A DNA stretch of 64,000 nucleotides from Paractinoplanes pyxinae (GTDB lineage Bacteria > Actinomycetota > Actinomycetes > Mycobacteriales > Micromonosporaceae): positions 372,001 to 436,000 of the forward strand of contig NZ_JAPNTZ010000001.1 of assembly GCF_026626335.1 (NCBI RefSeq), given 5' to 3'. The notes beneath the pieces were generated by a model. It did not search any database, was not told the origin of the DNA, and worked only from the letters and a program-made list of their open reading frames with translations. Shown piece by piece: positions 15,776 to 26,310 of the stretch; position 1 is the first letter of the stretch, and the number at the start of each line of letters is the position of its first letter. A program made the position numbers and the translations under genes.

Positions 15776-17995
15776 GCGGAGGTCGGCCGCGGGCATCGGG
15801 CGCGCGAAGTGAAAGCCCTGGGCGCGTTCGTAGCCCAGCTCGGTCAGGCGCTCGGCCTGCTCCGCGGTCTCGATGCCCTCGGCCACCGCCTGCAGGCCGA
15901 ACGCCCGGGCCATCTGCAGCACGGCGTCGGCGATCGCCTCCGAGCCGCCGTCCGGCACGAACGAGCGGTCCAGCTTGATCTGGTCGACCGGGCAGGTGGC
16001 GAGCAGGCTGAGCGTGGACGCGCCGGTGCCGAAGTCGTCCAGCGACAGCCTTACGCCCAGGTCCCGCAAAGCCTGCAGGTTCTCGCTGGTGGCCCCGCCG
16101 CCGACGGCCACCGACTCGGTGATCTCGACGGTCAGCCGGTGGGCCGGCAGGCCGCTGTCGCGCAGCGCCGACGCCACCACGGCCGGGAAGCCGGTCTGGC
16201 GCAGCTGCCGGGCCGACACGTTCACCGACACCGTCAGCTCGCCCGGCCAGGTCGCCGCCTCGCGGGTGGCCGCCCGCAGCACCCACGTGCCGAGCGGGAC
16301 GATCAGGCCGGATTGCTCGGCGGCGTCGATGAACGCGCCCGGGCCGAGCAGTCCCTTCTCCGGGTGCTGCCAGCGGACCAGCGCCTCGGCCCCGGTGATC
16401 CGGCCGCCGGGCAGCGTCACCACCGGCTGGAAGAACACCACCAGCTGCTCCTCCAGCAGCGCCGTGCGCAGGGCGGCGACCTGGCGGCTGCGCTCGGCGC
16501 CGCGGGCCTCCATGCCCGGCCGGTACCGCTCGTAGCCGCCCTCGCCGCGGCCCTTGGCCTCGTACATGGCGATGTCGGCCCGGCGCAGCAGGTCGCCCGC
16601 GTCGTCCCCGCCGCGGCCGTCGACGATGCCGAAGCTGGCCCGGACGGTCATCGGCTCGCCGTCGATCAGGACCGGCTCGAGCAGGGCGTTGGCGATCCGG
16701 GTCAGCGCCAGGTCCACGTCGGGTCCGGCGACGCCGGAGAACAGGATGGCGAACTCGTCGCCGCCCAGCCGGGCCACCATGTCGTCCGGCCGCACGCTGG
16801 CCCGCATCCGCTCGGCCACGTGCACCAGCAGCGCGTCGCCGGTGGCGTGCCCCAGCGTGTCGTTGACGATCTTGAAGTCGTCCAGGTCGACCAGCACGAT
16901 GCTGAGCGGCTGGTCCGGGCCCGCGCCGGCCAGCGCGCCGGCGACCCGGTCGCCGAACAGTGAGCGGTTGGCCAGGCCGGTGAGCATGTCGTGGCCGGCC
17001 TCGTAGCTGAGCCGTTCCTGCAAGGTGTCGTTGTGCCGGAAGGTGATCAGCTGGCGGATCACCACCAGCATGGTCAGCGTGACCGCGACCGCGTCGATCA
17101 GCAGCCCGTCGGCGGTGTGGCGCACGTTGTGATAGACCACCATGGCGTTGACCGCCGCGATGCCCACGTACGGCATCAAGCTGTAGCCGCGCACCTTGCG
17201 CGGACGCCGCTCGCCGGCCGCGGTGTCGACCACCTGCATCCGGGCGCCGACCGCGGCCGCGTAGGCGGCCAGGGGCAGCACCAGCACCAGCAGGTTGCCC
17301 TCGGGCTGCTGCCGGTGCAGGAAGGCCACGGCCGAGCCGAGCCCGCCGATCAGGGCCGAGGCGCCGATCCAGTAGAGGCCGCGCCGGGCGAACGAGTCGA
17401 CGCCGGCCAGCACCACCTTGGCCGCCAGGTAGACGCCGTTGACGCCGGCGCCCATGATGACGACCGCGGCGGCCACGCGCGCCGGGGTGACCTGGCCGCC
17501 GGCGAACTGCTCGGACGCCGCGAAGTGCCAGATCAGCAGCCCGGCGGCCGAGCACAGGGTGCCCAGGTCGAGCCCGACGCCCAGCTTGCGGGCCCGGCTG
17601 CGGGCGCTGAACGGCAGGCCGACCAGCGGCCAGGTGAGCACGATGCCGCCGGCCAGGTGCAGCACCACCGAGACGGGCACGAGCCAGCCGCCGGCGCCGA
17701 GTTCGGACAGGAAGCGCAGGGCGGCGACGACGACGAACAGCGAGGCGCCGATCCGCACCGTCAGCCAGTAGCGGCGCACCACCGGGGCCGACCCCGGGTC
17801 CGTCTCGACCCGGCGGCACAGCACGAGCGTGGGCACGATGACCGCGATCATCAGCAGCCAGTTCAGCGGCGCGGGCCAGAGCCGGCCGGTGTGCTCCTGC
17901 GCCACGAAGGCGGCGACATCGATGATCAGCAGTGCCGTGACGGCCTGGAACGCCCGGTCGGCGAACAGCGACGGGCGGCCGGGCGTTTCGGGCAT
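15704..17995 (-). CDS. Membrane-bound GGDEF-EAL protein (cyclic-di-GMP synthase/phosphodiesterase)
   Basis: A 763-residue protein. The first ~310 residues form about eight to ten membrane helices without a known sensor domain. GGDEF at residues 411-415 is intact (LGGDEFAILF), and the EAL domain has EALVRW (537-539), NVSARQL, ITESV and LDDFGTG, so both activities are possible. It would set cyclic-di-GMP levels from a membrane signal. The last ~20 residues lack homology and overlap a plus-strand gene remnant whose codon bias dominates there, so the natural C-terminus may have been rebuilt. ATG 17995 has AGGAGG just upstream. Two related proteins occur at 31.6 and 60.7 kb. Confidence 0.9.
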   Translation of the reverse strand: MPETPGRPSLFADRAFQAVTALLIIDVAAFVAQEHTGRLWPAPLNWLLMIAVIVPTLVLCRRVETDPGSAPVVRRYWLTVRIGASLFVVVAALRFLSELGAGGWLVPVSVVLHLAGGIVLTWPLVGLPFSARSRARKLGVGLDLGTLCSAAGLLIWHFAASEQFAGGQVTPARVAAAVVIMGAGVNGVYLAAKVVLAGVDSFARRGLYWIGASALIGGLGSAVAFLHRQQPEGNLLVLVLPLAAYAAAVGARMQVVDTAAGERRPRKVRGYSLMPYVGIAAVNAMVVYHNVRHTADGLLIDAVAVTLTMLVVIRQLITFRHNDTLQERLSYEAGHDMLTGLANRSLFGDRVAGALAGAGPDQPLSIVLVDLDDFKIVNDTLGHATGDALLVHVAERMRASVRPDDMVARLGGDEFAILFSGVAGPDVDLALTRIANALLEPVLIDGEPMTVRASFGIVDGRGGDDAGDLLRRADIAMYEAKGRGEGGYERYRPGMEARGAERSRQVAALRTALLEEQLVVFFQPVVTLPGGRITGAEALVRWQHPEKGLLGPGAFIDAAEQSGLIVPLGTWVLRAATREAATWPGELTVSVNVSARQLRQTGFPAVVASALRDSGLPAHRLTVEITESVAVGGGATSENLQALRDLGVRLSLDDFGTGASTLSLLATCPVDQIKLDRSFVPDGGSEAIADAVLQMARAFGLQAVAEGIETAEQAERLTELGYERAQGFHFARPMPAADLRSAVALGEAGGRELEQPLVGHQGR

Positions 17996-18089
17996 GCCCT
18001 CCTATCGGCGGCGGCCCGGCCCGGGGTGAGTTGCGGAACGGGAGTTTTTCGCCGGCAGCGAACGCCGGAAGAGGATCGAGGCCGCCGAG

Positions 18090-18110
18090 GTTGAGCCGCG
18101 CATACTCAAC
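18090..18110. promoter_or_regulatory. HAIR-like HspR operator upstream of lon
   Basis: GTTGAGC, seven bases, ACTCAAC. The HAIR consensus bound by HspR is CTTGAGT-N7-ACTCAAG; here 11 of 14 arm positions match and the N7 spacing is exact. It ends 16 bases before the lon start codon. lon is a known HspR target in Streptomyces, which supports the reading. Confidence 0.65.
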
Positions 18111-18126
18111 TTTTCGGAGGTGCCGG

Positions 18127-20436
<2,310 letters not shown>

Positions 20437-20448
20437 TTTCCACCCGGA

Positions 20449-20477
20449 GCCCGCGGCGGATTCGCCTCGCCGCGGGC
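20449..20477 (+). terminator. Hairpin terminator after lon
   Basis: Perfect 10-bp arms GCCCGCGGCG (20449-20458) and CGCCGCGGGC (20468-20477) with a 9-base loop, 12 bases after the lon stop. There is no T-run, as is common in high-GC Actinobacteria. Confidence 0.65.
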
Positions 20478-20499
20478 TTCCGCACGCCCGGAAACAATC

Positions 20500-20516
20500 C
20501 CTATTAATCCCATAGG
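20500..20516. promoter_or_regulatory. Inverted repeat CCTAT-N7-ATAGG, candidate operator at the -35 region
   Basis: CCTAT at 20500-20504 and ATAGG at 20512-20516. It lies just upstream of the probable -10 box at 20525, where a bound repressor or activator would sit. It is one of the few AT-rich spots in this part of the window. Confidence 0.4.
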
Positions 20517-20524
20517 CATTGTGC

Positions 20525-20530
20525 TACGTT
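20525..20530 (+). promoter_or_regulatory. Probable -10 box (TACGTT)
   Basis: TACGTT followed by six bases and the ATG at 20537, the leaderless-promoter geometry seen elsewhere in this window. Confidence 0.4.
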
Positions 20531-20536
20531 GCGGTC

Positions 20537-20557
20537 ATGGGAAAGCGAACTTCATGA
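20537..20557 (+). CDS. Six-residue mini-cistron (MGKRTS) coupled to the flavin reductase
   Basis: ATG at 20537, six bases after a -10-like TACGTT, opens a six-codon frame whose TGA stop (20555-20557) overlaps the ATG of the flavin reductase in an ATGA. If transcription starts at 20537 this is a leaderless mini-ORF whose translation delivers ribosomes to the downstream gene, which has only a weak Shine-Dalgarno. It may be an upstream regulatory ORF. It could also be chance. Confidence 0.3.
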   Translation: MGKRTS

Positions 20558-21060
20558 CTGAGCATGCCGTGCCGCTCGCCACCAACCAAGACCTGGACCC
20601 GGTGCGTCTGCGCCAGGCGTTCGGCATCTTCCCCAGCGGTGTCGTCGCGGTCGCCGCCCAGGTCGACGGCGTGCTGGCCGGGCTGGCGGCCAGCTCGTTC
20701 ACCTCGGTCAGCCTCGATCCGCCGCTGGTGTCGTTCTCGATCGCCAACACCTCCAAGACGTGGCCCGGCCTGCGCCGGGCGACCCACCTGGGCATCACGA
20801 TCCTGGCCGACCGCCACGGCGGCCTGGCCCGCCAGCTGGCCGGCCCGCCCGCGACCCGCTTCGACGGCGTCGAGGTGCTGATCGGCCCCGACGGCGCGGT
20901 CACCCTGCCGGACGGCCTGGCCCAGTTCGACACCACCATCTACCGCGAGGTCGAGGCGGGCGACCACACCATCGTCCTGTTGCGACTGCACGCCGTGCAG
21001 CACGCCGACCACTCGCTGCCCCTGGTCTTCCACCGCAGCGCCTTCGGCCTACGCGCCTGA
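20554..21060 (+). CDS. Flavin reductase family protein (FMN-binding split barrel)
   Basis: A 168-residue flavin reductase-like domain protein: LRQAFGIFPSGVVAVAA at the start, AGLAASSFTSVSLDPPLVSFSI in the flavin site and DHTIVLLRLHAVQ near the end. Such proteins reduce FMN or FAD with NAD(P)H and hand it to a monooxygenase partner; no partner is adjacent. ATG 20554 is chosen over GTG 20521, which is in frame but lies before the putative -10 box. The ATGA overlap with a six-codon frame suggests translational coupling. Its 3' end overlaps the VOC gene of the opposite strand by 12 bases. Confidence 0.87.
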   Translation: MTEHAVPLATNQDLDPVRLRQAFGIFPSGVVAVAAQVDGVLAGLAASSFTSVSLDPPLVSFSIANTSKTWPGLRRATHLGITILADRHGGLARQLAGPPATRFDGVEVLIGPDGAVTLPDGLAQFDTTIYREVEAGDHTIVLLRLHAVQHADHSLPLVFHRSAFGLRA

Positions 21061-21459
21061 TCCGTCCAGCTCCTCGAACAGGGTGATGTGCAGGTCGCCC
21101 GGCGCCTCCAGCCGGGCGTTCAGCGACCGCCACGGCGTCTCGGTCGGCGGGGCGACGACCTGAGCGCCCGCCTCAACCGCCTCGGCCGTGCTCGCGGTGG
21201 CGTCGGCGACCTCGAACGCCAGCCGGAAGCGGGGCGCCACCGGGCGGCCCACCTCGACCTGGTCGACGTAGCGGTGGTGGGCCGGGTTGGCCAGCTCCAG
21301 CGTGGCCCGGCCGGCGTCCAGGATCATGACGCGTTCGTCGCCGTCGCCGCTGAACGCCGCCTCCTCGGGCAGCCCCAGCGCGTCCCGGAAGAACGCCACG
21401 GCGGCGTCGTAGTCCTCGACCTCGACGATCAGCCGCAACTGCCGCGCGCCGCCGCTCAT
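21049..21459 (-). CDS. VOC (glyoxalase/dioxygenase fold) protein
   Basis: A 136-residue single-domain VOC protein made of two beta-alpha-beta-beta-beta modules: RLIVEVEDYDAAVAFFRDALGL at the start and FRLAFEVADATASTAEAVEAGA in the middle, ending in GDLHITLFEEL. A metal-site Glu is present in the last strand, but the first-module His is not obvious, so it may be a binding protein rather than an enzyme. Its ATG overlaps the stop of the deaminase gene upstream (ATGA), so the two are co-translated. Confidence 0.8.
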   Translation of the reverse strand: MSGGARQLRLIVEVEDYDAAVAFFRDALGLPEEAAFSGDGDERVMILDAGRATLELANPAHHRYVDQVEVGRPVAPRFRLAFEVADATASTAEAVEAGAQVVAPPTETPWRSLNARLEAPGDLHITLFEELDGSGA

Positions 21460-21923
21460 CGCCGGGCCGCCCGCTCGTGCAGGACCCGCATTTCTTCGTC
21501 GTACGGCGTGACGGGGCCGGTGACGCTGAGGCCGGGCACCACGGTCGTGATGGGCAGGACGGCCACGGGGGACGACGGCTGACCCCAGCCCGCCCGCCAG
21601 CCGGCCAGCTGGGCGCTGGATCCGGCGTACACGATCGGGCCCAGACCGACCCAGCCGTGCGCGGCCGCACACATCGGGCAGTGCTCGCCGGACGTGTACA
21701 CCGTGCTGGCCGCGCGGTCGGCTGGACCGAGGTTGGCCGCGGCCCACTGCGCCAGCCGCAGTTCCGGGTGCGCGGTCGGATCGGCCTCGGTGACCTCCCG
21801 ATTGCGGTCCTCGGCCAGCACCTTGCCGTCCGGCCCGGCCAGCACCGACCCGAACGGATGGTCCCCGGCCTCCAGAGCCTCGGCCGCGAGCTCCACACAC
21901 CGCCGCAGATGTTCGTCAGTCAT
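21456..21923 (-). CDS. CMP/dCMP-type nucleoside deaminase
   Basis: A 155-residue zinc-dependent deaminase. Zinc ligands and catalytic Glu appear in TAHPEL (H-x-E, with Pro in place of the usual Ala) and GEHCPMCAAA (P-C-x-x-C with His before Cys). The fold and length fit the guanine deaminase / tRNA adenosine deaminase branch, e.g. the N-terminal GDHPFGSVLAGPDGKVLAE. The substrate is not certain. ATG 21923 is preceded at seven bases by TAAGGT, a leaderless-type -10 box. The VOC gene is coupled downstream. Confidence 0.85.
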   Translation of the reverse strand: MTDEHLRRCVELAAEALEAGDHPFGSVLAGPDGKVLAEDRNREVTEADPTAHPELRLAQWAAANLGPADRAASTVYTSGEHCPMCAAAHGWVGLGPIVYAGSSAQLAGWRAGWGQPSSPVAVLPITTVVPGLSVTGPVTPYDEEMRVLHERAARR

Positions 21924-21930
21924 GCGGCCC

Positions 21931-21936
21931 ACCTTA
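21931..21936 (-). promoter_or_regulatory. Probable -10 box of the deaminase gene (TAAGGT)
   Basis: On the minus strand TAAGGT is followed by seven bases and ATG 21923, with no ribosome site between; a leaderless promoter. Confidence 0.45.
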
Positions 21937-21944
21937 GGGTCGGT

Positions 21945-22961
21945 CTAGGGCCGGGCGGGCAGGCGTACGACGAAGCGGCAGCCGTCGCCGGTGTTGCCGA
22001 CGCCGACCCGGCCGCCGTGCGCCTCGACCAGGCCGCGGACGATGGCCAGGCCGAGCCCGCCGCCTGCCGTCCCGGCCGGCGCCGGGCTGCGCGCCCGCTC
22101 GCCGCGGAAGGCCACGTCGAACACCCGGGGCAGGTCCGCCTCGGGGATGCCGCCGCAGGTGTCGGTGACCGCGAGCCAGGCGTCCCGGTCGTCGTGCCCG
22201 GCCTCGATGCGTACGGTGCCGTCGGGCGGGGTGTAGCGCACGGAGTTCACCAGCAGGTTGGTCACGACCCGGCCCAGTTCGGGCTCGCTGCCCAGCACCA
22301 CGGGCCACCCCGACTCGGCCGCCACCAGCCGGATGCGGCGGTGGGCGGCCAGCGGGGCGGTGGCCGCGATGGCCTCGGAGACGACGTCGCCCAGGGGCAC
22401 CCGGGCCAGGGCCAGGCGCAGGGCGCCGGCGTTGATCCGGGACAGCTCGAACAGGTCGTCGACCAGGTGGGTCATCCGGTCGGTCTCGACCCGGATCCGG
22501 CGGTGATAGTCGGCGACCGCGACCGGGTCGGCCACCACCCCGTCCTCCAGGGCCTCGGCCATGGCCCGCAGCCCGGCCAGCGGGGTCCGCAGGTCGTGCG
22601 AGACCCAGGCCACCAGCTCGCGGCGGCCCGCCTCGAGCCGCCGTTCCTGCTCGCGGGCCTGCGCCGACCACATGGCCGCGGCGGCCAGGCGGCGGCCGAA
22701 CGTGATGCCCAGGGCCAGGCTGACCACGGCCGCCGCCAGCACGGTGAGCACCACGACCTGCAGGTCGTGAGCGGACAGGAACATCGCCTGGGCGACCGTC
22801 ACCACACCGGCCACGACGGCCGCGACCGTGACGACAAGCAGCACACCCACGTGGACGGCGATCGACCGCCCGCCGAGCCGGCGCAGCACGAGCAGCCCGG
22901 CCCCGCCCACGACAGCGCCCGCGCCCAGCGCGTAGACGGCGATGAGCACCAGGTCAGTCAT
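21945..22961 (-). CDS. Two-component sensor histidine kinase
   Basis: A 338-residue membrane kinase. Three hydrophobic segments lie in the first ~90 residues with almost no extracellular loop, so it probably senses membrane state or a partner. The HisKA H-box is [11 protein letters not shown] with phospho-acceptor His122; the ATPase domain has the N box ([13 protein letters not shown]), G1 (TDTCGGIP) and G2 ([18 protein letters not shown]). It starts at ATG 22961, eight bases inside the end of the response-regulator gene, so the pair is translationally coupled. The target genes are probably the flanking glycosyltransferase clusters. Confidence 0.92.
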   Translation of the reverse strand: MTDLVLIAVYALGAGAVVGGAGLLVLRRLGGRSIAVHVGVLLVVTVAAVVAGVVTVAQAMFLSAHDLQVVVLTVLAAAVVSLALGITFGRRLAAAAMWSAQAREQERRLEAGRRELVAWVSHDLRTPLAGLRAMAEALEDGVVADPVAVADYHRRIRVETDRMTHLVDDLFELSRINAGALRLALARVPLGDVVSEAIAATAPLAAHRRIRLVAAESGWPVVLGSEPELGRVVTNLLVNSVRYTPPDGTVRIEAGHDDRDAWLAVTDTCGGIPEADLPRVFDVAFRGERARSPAPAGTAGGGLGLAIVRGLVEAHGGRVGVGNTGDGCRFVVRLPARP

Positions 22962-23637
22962 GCGCGGGCTCGTAGCGGTAGCCGACACCCCAGGCGGTGA
23001 CGATCCGCCGGGGCGACGCCGGATCCTTCTCGATCTTCTCGCGCAGCCGCCGCACGTGCACGGTCACCGTCGACTGGTCGCCGAACTGCCAGCCCCACAC
23101 CTGGTCGAGCAGCTCGGCCCGGGACCAGGCCCGGGCCGGGTGGCGCAGCAGGAAGACGAGCAGGTCGAATTCGCGGACGGTGAGCGACAGCGGCCGGTCG
23201 CCGACCGACGCCGTCCGGCGGCCGGTGTCGGCGGTCAGGTCGCCGTCGCGCAGCAGGCCGGACCCGGTGGCCGGGGGACTGCGGCGCAGCACCGAGCGGA
23301 CGCGCAGAACGAGTTCGCGCGGCGAGAACGGTTTGGTGACGTAGTCGTCGGCGCCGACCTCGAGACCGGCCACCCGGTCGCCCTCGTCGCCGAGCGCGGT
23401 CAGCATGACCACGGGCAGGCCGGGGCGCCGGACGCGCAGTCGCCGGCACACCTCGAGGCCGTCCAGCCCGGGCATCATGAGGTCGAGCACGACCAGGTCG
23501 GGCTGCTCGTCCTCGACGGCGGCGAGGGCGGCCGGGCCGTCGGCGGCCAGCCGCACCCGGTAGCCGTCCTGCTCGAGGTAGCGGCGGACGACGTCGCTGA
23601 CGGTCGGGTCGTCGTCGACGACCAGCACGTGGGGCAC
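22954..23637 (-). CDS. OmpR-family response regulator
   Basis: A 227-residue regulator. The receiver domain has acidic pocket DDD (8-10), phospho-acceptor Asp52 (VVLDLMMPG), Thr79 and Lys101 (KPF). The winged-helix DNA-binding domain has the standard [31 protein letters not shown] and [18 protein letters not shown] signatures. GTG 23637 follows TAGCGT at six bases (leaderless). A CGTAAGAAC box upstream is repeated in the promoter of the glycosyltransferase operon at 26.2 kb, suggesting autoregulation and control of that cluster. Confidence 0.95.
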   Translation of the reverse strand: MPHVLVVDDDPTVSDVVRRYLEQDGYRVRLAADGPAALAAVEDEQPDLVVLDLMMPGLDGLEVCRRLRVRRPGLPVVMLTALGDEGDRVAGLEVGADDYVTKPFSPRELVLRVRSVLRRSPPATGSGLLRDGDLTADTGRRTASVGDRPLSLTVREFDLLVFLLRHPARAWSRAELLDQVWGWQFGDQSTVTVHVRRLREKIEKDPASPRRIVTAWGVGYRYEPAHD

Positions 23638-23643
23638 GTCCCG

Positions 23644-23649
23644 ACGCTA
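23644..23649 (-). promoter_or_regulatory. Probable -10 box of the response-regulator operon (TAGCGT)
   Basis: TAGCGT on the minus strand, six bases before GTG 23637, no Shine-Dalgarno. Confidence 0.45.
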
Positions 23650-23690
23650 CCGAGCCGCGAGCCGATCGGGACGCCGGCGGACCTTTCGAG

Positions 23691-23699
23691 GTTCTTACG
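23691..23699 (-). promoter_or_regulatory. CGTAAGAAC box upstream of the response regulator
   Basis: Read on the minus strand, CGTAAGAAC lies about 50 bases upstream of the response-regulator start. The same nine bases occur at 26229-26237 in the divergent promoter of the glycosyltransferase genes. Candidate binding site for the adjacent regulator. Confidence 0.35.
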
Positions 23700-23701
23700 G
23701 C

Positions 23702-25126
23702 CTACCAGGTGGTCAGCAGCAGATGGTTGATCAGCAGGGCGGTCGTGGCCTGGACGGCGAGCCAGAACCGGCGGCCGGGGACAGGAATCAGGGCGGCCCC
23801 GGCCATCAGCCAGACCGCGAACGGCAGCCAGATGCGTTCCACCTCGGCCTTGCTGTAGCCGGACAGGTCGGCCAGCAGGATCGCGAGCAGAGCCGAGGCG
23901 GGCAGCAGCACCGCCGGGCGCCGCCACCGAGGCCGCCGGTGGGCGGCCCGGCGCAGGATCACCGCAGCGGCCGGGCCGGCACAGGCGGCGAGCAGGGCCA
24001 GGTCGGCCCAGACCCAGTAGGCGTACGGGCGGACCCTCGCCACGCCCTGGTAGTACCGGACCGTGACCAGGTGATATCCCTCCGGCCACCAGAATCCGGC
24101 AAAAGTGAAAGCGGCGCCGACCGCTGTCGCGGCGCTGACGGTGAGTGCGAAGACCCGCGGCACTCGGCCTGCCAGCACGATGACGGCCGCCACCGGCACG
24201 ACCAGCAACACCAGCCCGTACGAGAGATAGAGGCATCCACCGAGCAGGAGCCCCGCCCCCGCGGCGGCCGGCGCGCTCCGGCCGGGCGGCACTTGGGTGG
24301 CGGGCGCGCTGCTGCCGGCCGGCGCTCGGGTGGAGGGCGCGCTCCGGCTGGTCAGCGCGACCGCCAGCAGGGCCAGCCCGGTCGCCGCGACGCCGGCGAA
24401 CAACCCGTCGGCCGAGGCTCCGATCCACACCGCCCCGGGGAAGAGCACCACGAACGGGACGGCGGCGCGGGCGGCTCGCTCGTCGCCGAGGGCGCGGATG
24501 GTGACCGGCACCGCCACCGCGCACAGGGCGCCGCCCGCGACACAGGCGATCGCCGCCCAGCCGCCTCCGCCGAGCCCGATCCGGTCGAGGCCGGCGAACA
24601 CCAGCAGCGCGCCCGGCGGATGGCCGGCCACGTGGGTGGCCCACGAATCGGGCCGGAAGTCGACGATGCGGCCCGCGAAGCCGCGCAGGAAGCCGGGGAC
24701 GTCGGTGACCGCGGCGACCTCGCTGAGGTATTCGTGCCGGGTGGTGAGGCGCCCGGCCAGGCCGCGCTGCCAGCCGTCGACCAGGGCCAGAGCCACGATC
24801 CAGGCGGCCGAGGCGGCGTAGGCGGCTACGAGCAGGCGGCGCCACGGAAGGACGGCGGCGAGCCGGGGGCCGTACCCGATGACCAGCACCGCCATCGCGA
24901 GCGCGAGCGGCGTGCCGGGACCCACGTGGGGCAGCCAGCGGCCGGTGAACGGCGCGGGGGTGGCGTGCACCGGGCGGCCGGCCAGATAGAGCACCGCGCC
25001 TACAAGCGCTGCGAGCGCGATCAACGACAACGCGGCGCCGGCCGCGACCACGTCGGCGCGGTGGACCGTCACCCGCTTCGCTTGGCGGGCCCTCACCGGC
25101 TCCGCGTCGGCGCGGCGGGCCTTCAT
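23702..25126 (-). CDS. Polytopic membrane protein, GT-C glycosyltransferase-like
   Basis: A 474-residue protein with about twelve hydrophobic segments. The first extracytoplasmic loop contains TDVPGFLRGFAGRIVDF followed by HVAGHPPGALL, the position and style of the acidic/His-rich loop of GT-C lipid-linked-sugar transferases and related mannosyltransferases. The central Ser/Pro/Ala-rich stretch (residues about 265-295) is a low-complexity insert. Its ATG at 25126 overlaps the stop of the epimerase gene (ATGA), so both act in one pathway, probably extracellular glycan or glycolipid assembly. Confidence 0.7.
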   Translation of the reverse strand: MKARRADAEPVRARQAKRVTVHRADVVAAGAALSLIALAALVGAVLYLAGRPVHATPAPFTGRWLPHVGPGTPLALAMAVLVIGYGPRLAAVLPWRRLLVAAYAASAAWIVALALVDGWQRGLAGRLTTRHEYLSEVAAVTDVPGFLRGFAGRIVDFRPDSWATHVAGHPPGALLVFAGLDRIGLGGGGWAAIACVAGGALCAVAVPVTIRALGDERAARAAVPFVVLFPGAVWIGASADGLFAGVAATGLALLAVALTSRSAPSTRAPAGSSAPATQVPPGRSAPAAAGAGLLLGGCLYLSYGLVLLVVPVAAVIVLAGRVPRVFALTVSAATAVGAAFTFAGFWWPEGYHLVTVRYYQGVARVRPYAYWVWADLALLAACAGPAAAVILRRAAHRRPRWRRPAVLLPASALLAILLADLSGYSKAEVERIWLPFAVWLMAGAALIPVPGRRFWLAVQATTALLINHLLLTTW

Positions 25127-26166
25127 CGGCGCAGGGCGGCGTGGGCGAACTCGGCCATTCCGGCGGTCAGGTCCGTGGCGGCCGTGAAGCCCAGTTCGGC
25201 TGCGGCCCGGGCGGGCGAGGCCACGATGTGCCGTACGTCGCCGAGGCGGAACTCGCCCGTCACGACCGGGCGGGGACCGTCCACGGCGCGGGCCAGTTCG
25301 GTCGCCATCGCACCGACCGTGGCCGGGCGGCCCGAGGCCACGTTGTAGGCGCGCAGGCCCGGCCGGTCCACGGCGAGGGCGGCCAGGTTGGCTTGGGCCA
25401 CATCGGACACGTGCACGAAGTCGCGCCGCTGGCCGCCGTCCTCGAAGACCCGTGGCGCGCGGCCGGCCTCGAGCGCCGACCGGAAGATGGCGGCGACCCC
25501 GCTGTACGGCGTGTCTCGCGGCATCCCGGGCCCGTAGACGTTGTGGTAGCGCAGCGCGGCCACCGACCCGCCGGTCTGCCGGGCCCAGGCCGCGCTCAGA
25601 TGCTCCTGGGCCACCTTCGTGGCGGCGTAGACGCTTCGCGGGTCCAGCGGCGCGTCCTCGTCGACCAGGCCCGGCGTCAGCTCGCGCCCGCACGACGGGC
25701 AGGCCGGTTCGAAGCGGCCCGCGACCAGATCGGCCACCTCGCGGCCGGCCGGCCGGACCGGGCCGTCGGCCGGGCAGGTGTAGGCGCCCTCGCCGTACAC
25801 GACCATCGAGCTCGCCAGCACCAGGCGGCGCACTCCCTGCCGGGCCATGGCGGCCAGCAGCACCGCGGTTCCGAGGTCGTTGCAGCCGACGTAGGCGGGC
25901 AGGTCGTCGAGATCGACCCCCAGGCCGACCATCGCCGCCTGATGCACGACCACGTCGATCCCCTGCAGCACACCGGCCACAGTGGAGATGTCGCGGACGT
26001 CGCCGTGCACCAGCGGGGCGCCGTGGACGTCACGGGGGAGCGGGCCGGAATGCGCGGCCGGGTGGGCGGAGTCGAGCACCCGCACCTCGTGCCCGGCCCC
26101 GAGCAGGGCCGCGGTCACGTGGGTGCCGATGAAACCGGCGCCGCCGGTCACGAGAACGTGGGTCAC
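25123..26166 (-). CDS. NAD-dependent sugar epimerase/dehydratase (extended SDR)
   Basis: A 347-residue nucleotide-sugar modifying enzyme. NAD site VTGGAGFIGTHV at the N-terminus; catalytic Ser in LASSMVVYGEG and Y-x-x-x-K in SVYAATKVAQEHL; substrate loop RYHNVYGPGMP. An insert, FEPACPSCGRELTPG, holds two Cys and is unusual for UDP-glucose epimerases. The sugar is unknown. GTG 26166 lies seven bases after TACGGT (leaderless). It forms an operon with the membrane glycosyltransferase-like gene and diverges from the GT2 operon. Confidence 0.88.
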   Translation of the reverse strand: MTHVLVTGGAGFIGTHVTAALLGAGHEVRVLDSAHPAAHSGPLPRDVHGAPLVHGDVRDISTVAGVLQGIDVVVHQAAMVGLGVDLDDLPAYVGCNDLGTAVLLAAMARQGVRRLVLASSMVVYGEGAYTCPADGPVRPAGREVADLVAGRFEPACPSCGRELTPGLVDEDAPLDPRSVYAATKVAQEHLSAAWARQTGGSVAALRYHNVYGPGMPRDTPYSGVAAIFRSALEAGRAPRVFEDGGQRRDFVHVSDVAQANLAALAVDRPGLRAYNVASGRPATVGAMATELARAVDGPRPVVTGEFRLGDVRHIVASPARAAAELGFTAATDLTAGMAEFAHAALRR

Positions 26167-26173
26167 GCGGCCG

Positions 26174-26179
26174 ACCGTA
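26174..26179 (-). promoter_or_regulatory. Probable -10 box of the epimerase operon (TACGGT)
   Basis: Minus-strand TACGGT seven bases before GTG 26166, with no ribosome site. Confidence 0.45.
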
Positions 26180-26228
26180 GCCGCCGGCCGGCCCCGCCAC
26201 AGCCGGGCGGAACAGCCCGTCAGGGGTT

Positions 26229-26237
26229 CGTAAGAAC
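26229..26237 (+). promoter_or_regulatory. CGTAAGAAC box in the divergent promoter of the glycan cluster
   Basis: CGTAAGAAC, preceded by GTT so that GTTCGTAAGAAC forms an imperfect palindrome. It lies between the divergent epimerase and GT2 genes and matches the box in front of the response regulator. Two more GTAA repeats follow at 26248 and 26259. Confidence 0.35.
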
Positions 26238-26296
26238 TGGCGGCGACGTAACAAAGCGGTAAGGCGGATTCGCCGCCGCAGCCGGATCGCCGCGGC

Positions 26297-26302
26297 TAGC
26301 TT
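26297..26302 (+). promoter_or_regulatory. Probable -10 box of the GT2 operon (TAGCTT)
   Basis: TAGCTT eight bases before ATG 26311, no Shine-Dalgarno, consistent with a leaderless start. Confidence 0.4.
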
Positions 26303-26310
26303 CGGCGTCC

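Noticed and set aside
16000..16700. Plus-strand Ser/Arg/Pro-rich open frames inside the GGDEF-EAL gene
   Set aside because: They are frame shadows of the minus-strand gene, with no ribosome sites or domains.
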